Shown: piece after piece, positions 59,213 through 64,000 of the stretch
How positions within the stretch are numbered: position 1 is the stretch's first letter
Layout: each line of letters opens with the position of its first letter
Source: Arthrobacter_N sp051262515
GTDB lineage: Bacteria; Actinomycetota; Actinomycetes; Actinomycetales; Micrococcaceae
Assembly (NCBI RefSeq): GCF_051262515.1
Contig: NZ_JBIMER010000012.1
Location: 19,485-83,484, forward strand
DNA length: 64,000 bases
Direction of reading: 5' to 3'
Position numbers and translations under genes: made by a program
The notes under the pieces: model-generated
What the model was told of the DNA's origin: nothing
What the model saw: only the letters and a program-made list of their open reading frames with translations
The model's database searches: none

Positions 59213-60441
59213 GTCCGACCACCGTTATCGTCGGGTCCTCCATCGGGGGCGTGCGGACTGCGCAGTCGTTGCGCTCGGAAGGATACACCGGCGAGATCAT
59301 CCTCGTGGGCGAAGAGACTGAACTGCCCTATGACAAGCCACCATTGTCCAAGGCGGTCCTCAAGGGAACAGCCGATGAAGCTTCCATCCGACTTCTGACC
59401 GCGGAAGAAGCCAGCGAGGCGGGGATCACCCTGATGCTGGGCAACCGGGCCACAGGCGTCGACGTGGCGGCAAACACCCTTCAGGTCGAGGGGCACGGGC
59501 CACTCCGGTACGACAACCTCGTAATTAGCACCGGGGCGTCCGCGAGGCCCTCACCGTGGGGGGACGGGCCAGGCCTGCACGTACTTCGCACTCTCGATGA
59601 CGCGCGGCGGCTCCGGTCGGACCTTTTGAAGGGCGGCCACCTCGCCGTGATCGGTGCCGGCTTCATAGGTGCCGAAGCCGCGGCGACCGCACGGCTACTG
59701 GGACTCGAGGTTACGGTCGTCGACCCGTTGCCCATACCGATGAGCCGGATCTTCAATGCTGAAATAGGCCATTGGTTTGGGGAGCTTCACCGCAACAATG
59801 GCGTGAACACTATATTCGGTACCGGTGTGGAACGCATTGATGGTGAACAGGGGTCCTTCGTCCTGCACTTGACGAACGGGGACCGCATCGAGGCCTCGAC
59901 GGTGTTGGTCGGTATCGGCGCCATCCCCAACGATGCATGGCTCGGCGCATCTGGGCTCCTCGTAGACAACGGCGTCGTCCTTGACGAGCACTGTCGGGCC
60001 GTGGACGCGCCGAATGTCTACGCCGTCGGCGACGTGGCCAGATGGCATCATTTGACGCACGGGGAAGACACCCGGATTGAGCACTGGACCAACGCTGTGG
60101 AACAGGCTTCCTGTGTCGCGTATAACATCGCGCATCCCGATGCGCCCCGCCCGTACACGCCGATCGAATACGTCTGGAGCGACCAGCACGACTGGAAGAT
60201 TCAGGTCGTGGGACGCGTGGGAGGTGACGCCGAACACCTCGTCATTGGGGACCCTGGCCTGCACGGAAAGTTCGCGGCCCTCTACACCAAGGACGGTTCC
60301 ACCCTGTACGGCGCAGCGATCGTAAATTGGCCTAGGGCACTCCTCACATGCCGCCGCGGCATGGCGGCAGGCGTCACTCTCGAAGAGCTTCGCGAGAGAC
60401 TCGAACCTCTTCTCGACGCGCAGACAACAGTCGCCCGATGA
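59209..60441 (+). CDS. phtAd: Ferredoxin reductase of the phthalate dioxygenase system
   Basis: A 410-residue FAD/NAD-linked ferredoxin reductase. The FAD loop VIVGSSIGGVRTA, the ELPYDKPPLSKAVL stretch, the NAD loop HLAVIGAGFIGAEAA and the FAD-binding VYAVGDVARW are all intact, with the C-terminal reductase domain ending LRERLEPLLDA. It oxidises NADH and reduces PhtAc. The start at 59209 is the ATG overlapping the ferredoxin stop; an upstream frame to 59176 is a shadow. Confidence 0.87.
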   Translation: MSPTTVIVGSSIGGVRTAQSLRSEGYTGEIILVGEETELPYDKPPLSKAVLKGTADEASIRLLTAEEASEAGITLMLGNRATGVDVAANTLQVEGHGPLRYDNLVISTGASARPSPWGDGPGLHVLRTLDDARRLRSDLLKGGHLAVIGAGFIGAEAAATARLLGLEVTVVDPLPIPMSRIFNAEIGHWFGELHRNNGVNTIFGTGVERIDGEQGSFVLHLTNGDRIEASTVLVGIGAIPNDAWLGASGLLVDNGVVLDEHCRAVDAPNVYAVGDVARWHHLTHGEDTRIEHWTNAVEQASCVAYNIAHPDAPRPYTPIEYVWSDQHDWKIQVVGRVGGDAEHLVIGDPGLHGKFAALYTKDGSTLYGAAIVNWPRALLTCRRGMAAGVTLEELRERLEPLLDAQTTVAR

Positions 60442-61184
60442 CGCGGGCCGAATCGCCCAGCAGTGGACTGGAGCAACGCAGCGCCATCGCTCTTGCTTGC
60501 CGTGTCCTAGCGCACCGCGGTTTAGCGGACGGAATTCTCGGTCACATCAGCCAACGGATCACCGACACGGAACTGCTTATCCGGTGCCGGGGACCGCGCG
60601 AGCGGGGTCTGGCATACACAGAGGCGAGTGACATACGTCTGGTGGACTTTGACGGCAACCCTGCCGAACCGGGGGAACTTGACGGGGGGTATGCCCCGCC
60701 CATCGAACTTCCGATTCACACGGAAGTTCTCCGGCGGAACCCGGATGTACGCGCCGTGGTGCATGCGCATCCGCCCCAAGTCGTGGCCGCTGATCTTGCT
60801 GGCCTAACTGTTCTGCCCATTGTCGGAGCGTATGACATCCCTGGGGCCCGTCTCGCCGCCGGGGGCATCCCCGTTTATCAGCGCGGTGTCCTTGTCAGGA
60901 ACAGGATACTGGCAACAGAAATGGTTGAAGCCATGGGGGACAGGCCTGTGGTGATACTCCGAGGGCACGGAATAACAAGTGCCGCCCCCAGTGTTGAACA
61001 AGCCGTGCTTCAGGCCATCAGCGTCAACAGTTTGGCAGGACTTGCGCTACAAGTGTCGTGGGCAGGCGCCGAACCCGTGTCCCTGCCCGATGAAGACATG
61101 GCAGAGTTGCCTGATCTGGGCGGTTCCTTCAACACCGAAACGGCGTGGCGACATGAGCTTGCAAGAATCAGTCACGGGATATGA
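60438..61184 (+). CDS. phtC: Class II aldolase-family decarboxylase (3,4-dihydroxyphthalate decarboxylase type)
   Basis: A 248-residue class II aldolase/adducin protein. The zinc ligands are visible in VVHAHPPQVVAA and ILRGHGITSAAPSVEQA, with GHISQRI near the N-terminus. In pht operons this family member decarboxylates 3,4-dihydroxyphthalate to protocatechuate. The neighbouring oxygenase electron-transfer genes favour that over a sugar aldolase. It is coupled on both sides by ATGA overlaps. Confidence 0.82.
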   Translation: MTRAESPSSGLEQRSAIALACRVLAHRGLADGILGHISQRITDTELLIRCRGPRERGLAYTEASDIRLVDFDGNPAEPGELDGGYAPPIELPIHTEVLRRNPDVRAVVHAHPPQVVAADLAGLTVLPIVGAYDIPGARLAAGGIPVYQRGVLVRNRILATEMVEAMGDRPVVILRGHGITSAAPSVEQAVLQAISVNSLAGLALQVSWAGAEPVSLPDEDMAELPDLGGSFNTETAWRHELARISHGI

Positions 61185-62032
61185 GGAACAGCATTAGGTC
61201 TGGGAACTCATATGGAGTTGCGCTCGGTAGGATGATTCCCATGCAACCCACAGGCGGAGAGGACGAGGCCAAGTTTGGACCTCCTCCGCAGTATCGAATC
61301 GAGTCCGTTGACAACGCACTGCGTCTGTTGCTGCTGTTCGAGACCCAACCGAGCATCAGACTCACTGACGCCAGCAATTATCTGGGCGTAGCGTCCTCAA
61401 CGTCCCACAGGCTGCTTGGCATGCTCCTCTACCGCGGATTCGTTCGTCAGAACCCCGTTACCAAAGCCTATGAGCCAGGCCAAGCGCTTAGTTCCATTGC
61501 GTCTTCCATAGATCGCCAAGTAGATGTCAGGACGCTGGTCCATCCTGTCTTGGAGTGGCTCTTCCAGTCCACGGGAGAAACGGTCCACTTCGCCAAGCTC
61601 GAGGGAACTAAAACGCGCTTCATCGACGCCATTGAAAGTGCCCGTGCGGTTCGCGTTGCCGCCCGCCAAGGCATGACGTTGCCCGCAAACTGTACCGCTA
61701 CGGGGAAAGCGATGCTGAGCGGTTTGAGCGGCGACCAGCTACGGAAGCTGTATCCGAGAGAAGATCTCCCTAGCCTGACCAAGAACTCCATCACGACTAG
61801 AACGGATCTCGAGCGCGCCCTCGAGAAGATCCGAAAAGTCGGCTACGCGACGAGTCAAGAGGAAAGCGAAGACGGCGTTACCTCGGCGGCTGTCGCTGTG
61901 GTGAGTCCGAGTGGTGCCCACTACGGGATTAACGTCTCGGTCCCTGCGCATCGCATGACAAACCAGCTTCGCGCCGAACTTGGCATTAAGCTTCGGAAAG
62001 CCGCTGAAGAAATCCAAGGACTGTTGATCTGA
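61181..62032 (+). CDS. phtR: IclR-family regulator of the phthalate operon
   Basis: A 283-residue IclR protein. The winged helix (YRIESVDNALRLLLLFET, GVASSTSHRLLGMLLYRGFV) precedes the GAF-like ligand domain (ETVHFAKLEGTKTRFIDAIES, TLPANCTATGKAMLSGL, GYATSQEESEDGVTSAAVAVV). IclR regulators of aromatic pathways usually act with aromatic acid ligands. The ATG at 61181 overlaps the phtC stop. With the operon's front end lost, what it now controls is unclear. Confidence 0.84.
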   Translation: MRNSIRSGNSYGVALGRMIPMQPTGGEDEAKFGPPPQYRIESVDNALRLLLLFETQPSIRLTDASNYLGVASSTSHRLLGMLLYRGFVRQNPVTKAYEPGQALSSIASSIDRQVDVRTLVHPVLEWLFQSTGETVHFAKLEGTKTRFIDAIESARAVRVAARQGMTLPANCTATGKAMLSGLSGDQLRKLYPREDLPSLTKNSITTRTDLERALEKIRKVGYATSQEESEDGVTSAAVAVVSPSGAHYGINVSVPAHRMTNQLRAELGIKLRKAAEEIQGLLI

Positions 62033-62150
62033 CTAATTGCGTCGTCACACCCTGCGTCCGAACCATTCGCCATGGACCCTAATTTTTAGAGTCTGTTGCG
62101 AGTAGCGTCCGTTCGTGGCGCGTTGACGACGTATCACAGCACATCACGGA

Positions 62151-62195
62151 GGGCGGGGCACGGCGCCGGCGTGGTGCCGCCGTCGTACCCCGCCC
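62151..62195. terminator. Hairpin terminator between convergent genes
   Basis: GGGCGGGG and CCCCGCCC arms enclose an inner ACGGCG../..GCCGCCGT pairing. It lies 118 bp after the phtR stop and 19 bp beyond the stop of the convergent phosphoesterase gene, and can serve both. Confidence 0.65.
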
Positions 62196-62214
62196 CGTGA
62201 GAAGGCGCGTTGCG

Positions 62215-64000
62215 CTACTCGGTGACCTCGAAGGTCAGGGTCTCGGTGAACTCGCGGCCGTGGACGTCGGTCGCGGTGACCTCGGCGGTGTGCTCGCCGA
62301 CGGCGAGGTCCGTCGGCAGATCCAGGCGCCAGAGGTGCATGGAGCGGTCGGCCAGGCTGCCGCCGTGGACCAGCTGCTCCTGGACGGCGACCGGGTCGGA
62401 GTACTCGGCGCCGATGAGCTGGCCCTCGCCCTGCATCTTCTGCGTGCGCTCGGCCTCGGTGGCCTCGGCGCCGTCGATGCTGGCCTCGACCGTGGAGCCG
62501 GTGCTACCCATCCAGAAGTTGGTGGTCAGCCACGTGCCGTCGGCGAGATCGGACCGGGAGACGGACAGCGGGTTCTCGAACTCGGGAGCACTGCCCCTGT
62601 TGCCGAGGTTCGCGGCGTACCAATCGCGGTAGGCCGGGGTATTCAGGCCCAGCGACATCTGCACGGAATCGTCCTCGCCGCGGACGGTGAAGCGCTCAGT
62701 GATCTCGGCGCTTTTGATGTCCAGCGTCAGCACGCCGGGGCGGCCGCCGTCGCGCTGCACGGCGGTGGGAAAGCCGTTGCCGGTGTCCTGTCCGGAGTAC
62801 CAGTCGCCGGAGATTGCGCCGGCGGTGATGTGCGTGAACGGCAAGCCGTCGATACCGAACAGGTCCTTCCAGCCGGCCAGCGAATCGCCCTCGCGGAGGT
62901 TCTCGATGCTGTGCGTGTGGCCGCCGAGCGCGACGACCTCGCGGCCCTCGAGGATCTCGTAGACCTCGGCGACCTGCGCCACCTGGTGCTTGGCGCTGCC
63001 CTGGTCCGCGTAGTCCAGCAACGGGATGTGCGCGGCGAGCACGATCGGCTTGTTCATGGGCACCTGGGCGATGTCGTTGCGCAGCCACTCGAGCTGGCGT
63101 GCGTCCAACGAACCGGTGTAGTCGCCCTTGGCGGCGGGCTGCTTGGTCGGGAACTCGACCGTGTTCAGGGCGACGACGTGGGCCTTGCCGGCGTCGTACG
63201 AGTAGTACTCCGGGCCGAGCTGGGCGCGGAACGTGTCGAAGGTGTGCTCGCTGTCCGTGGCGTCGAAGTCCAGGTCGTGGTTGCCCGGCAGGAAGCGCGC
63301 GGGGCCGTTGAGCATGGTGGCCAGTTCACGGGTCTGCGGGTAGAGCGAGAGGTCGTCTCCGGTGACGTCGCCGATGAACAGCGCGCCGCAGCCCTCGTAG
63401 TCGGTGCGGGCGGCCAGGTCTGCGAAGGCGCCGGCGCGGGCGTACTCGACCTCGTCCTGGTTGTAGGTCTGGATGTCCCCGCCGATGGCGCAGTGCTGCT
63501 CGGGGGACTGGGTGGCCTTGCTCTTGGCCAGCGGGAAGTTCAGCGCCTCCGGGAGCGCGCCGGTCGGCTCGATGCCGCCGAACTTCAGCTCCGGGGAGCC
63601 CTCCGGAAGGTGGTGGTAGGAGAACTGGGCCACGTTGTTCTCGTCGACCGGCACCTGGTAGCCGCGGGGCTGTGTGACGAAGACGGTCATGTTCTCGAAC
63701 ACCGGGAGCTCGTAGCGGCCCTGGCCGTCCGTGGTGGCGACGTCGCGCCCGTTGGACACGGTGACGCCGTTCAGGCCCTTCTCCCGGGGGTCCTGCACCG
63801 AGTTCTTGTTCTTGTCGTCGAAGACGACGCCGTCAATCGTCTCGTTGTTTTCGTCCGTGCCCTCGACGATGTCGACGGAGCCGCGGTAGGCAGTGGAGTC
63901 CCAGTCGGACTCGGCAGCGGCGGGTGCGGCGGGGGCGGCGCCGGCGGCCGGCAGGGCGAGCGCGCCGGCGAAGACGACGGCGAGGGCCCCGGCGGTGAGG
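62215..64000 (-). CDS. Secreted calcineurin-like phosphoesterase (5' end beyond window)
   Basis: At least 594 residues, open to the right edge. The visible N-terminus is the core of a signal peptide (AVVFAGALALPAAGAAPAA), followed by a short SdrD/Cna-like module (GVVFDDKNKNSVQDPREKGLNGVTVSNG), then a calcineurin domain: IGGDIQTYN, LFIGDVTGDDLS, FLPGNHDLDF, VLAAHIPLLD and ALGGHTHSIENL, and a C-terminal immunoglobulin-like domain. All five phosphoesterase motifs are present, unlike the enzyme at 22444. It is a probable extracellular phosphatase. A start a few codons past the window edge is expected. Confidence 0.82.
   Translation of the reverse strand, partial: LTAGALAVVFAGALALPAAGAAPAAPAAAESDWDSTAYRGSVDIVEGTDENNETIDGVVFDDKNKNSVQDPREKGLNGVTVSNGRDVATTDGQGRYELPVFENMTVFVTQPRGYQVPVDENNVAQFSYHHLPEGSPELKFGGIEPTGALPEALNFPLAKSKATQSPEQHCAIGGDIQTYNQDEVEYARAGAFADLAARTDYEGCGALFIGDVTGDDLSLYPQTRELATMLNGPARFLPGNHDLDFDATDSEHTFDTFRAQLGPEYYSYDAGKAHVVALNTVEFPTKQPAAKGDYTGSLDARQLEWLRNDIAQVPMNKPIVLAAHIPLLDYADQGSAKHQVAQVAEVYEILEGREVVALGGHTHSIENLREGDSLAGWKDLFGIDGLPFTHITAGAISGDWYSGQDTGNGFPTAVQRDGGRPGVLTLDIKSAEITERFTVRGEDDSVQMSLGLNTPAYRDWYAANLGNRGSAPEFENPLSVSRSDLADGTWLTTNFWMGSTGSTVEASIDGAEATEAERTQKMQGEGQLIGAEYSDPVAVQEQLVHGGSLADRSMHLWRLDLPTDLAVGEHTAEVTATDVHGREFTETLTFEVTE

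Noticed and set aside
1..64000. tRNA, rRNA and CRISPR loci
   Set aside because: No cloverleaf with a GGTTCGAAT-type T-loop, no rRNA-like block and no regularly spaced direct repeats were seen; the 53-bp elements are irregularly spaced and palindromic, not CRISPR repeats.

Overview
The window is high-GC DNA (roughly 70 percent) with frequent GTG/TTG starts, good AGGAGG-type ribosome binding sites, many 1-4 base stop/start overlaps, DUF222-HNH proteins and DUF4190/DUF4352 membrane proteins. Together these point to an actinobacterial chromosome, most likely of the Micrococcaceae (Arthrobacter-like). The genus is an inference. I found no tRNA, rRNA or CRISPR array.

Left part (1-26 kb). The left edge holds the first three genes of a type I Wadjet anti-plasmid system (jetA, jetB and the start of jetC, minus strand). 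Two small plus-strand enzymes, a secreted phosphoesterase and a collapsed metal ABC transporter (znuA/C/B-like remnants compressed into 1.5 kb) follow. From 8.4 to 15.9 kb lies a sulfide/persulfide island: a CstR-type repressor, a CstB-like persulfide dioxygenase-rhodanese, two more rhodaneses, a TauE/SafE permease, an MFS carrier, a tiny Cys-rich protein, and DUF1737-metZ. Five G-tract operator-like sites (ATACC..GGGGGTAT type) sit in its two divergent promoters. Next come an aldehyde dehydrogenase, an AEC carrier, a glycolate/lactate oxidase-like flavoenzyme, an LLM flavoenzyme, a HAD phosphatase and a large secreted phosphatase. This stretch is punctuated by a 53-bp inverted-repeat element present five times in the window.

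Middle (26-50 kb). A secreted HNH nuclease-like protein, membrane proteins, a 3-hydroxybenzoate 4-monooxygenase-like enzyme, a LVIVD-repeat secreted protein, a DUF202 pair and a fold-III D-amino-acid deaminase precede a DUF222-HNH gene with an in-frame stop and a broken MHS transporter. From 37.6 to 48.2 kb is a complete sugar-acid catabolic operon: GntR/FCD regulator, Ldh-type oxidoreductase, DctPQM TRAP transporter, L-fuconate-type dehydratase, ketoglutarate-semialdehyde-type dehydrogenase, XylX-like dehydratase, FAH hydrolase and SDR dehydrogenase. It appears to offer both a Weimberg-like branch to 2-oxoglutarate and a diketo-hydrolase branch to pyruvate and lactate.

Right part (50-64 kb). 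This is accessory and visibly rearranged: an unidentified 421-residue helical protein, a Fic protein with a palindromic promoter, a decayed VOC copy, an Xre-RES toxin-antitoxin locus whose toxin is frameshifted and fused in frame to a headless Baeyer-Villiger monooxygenase, and a tripartite tricarboxylate transporter gene (tctA) joined head to head with a phthalate dioxygenase operon (phtAb', small ORF, phtAc, phtAd, phtC, phtR), both 5' ends lost at the same point near 58.2 kb. The window ends inside another secreted calcineurin-like phosphoesterase. Gene decay is a recurring theme: at least eight broken genes are visible.
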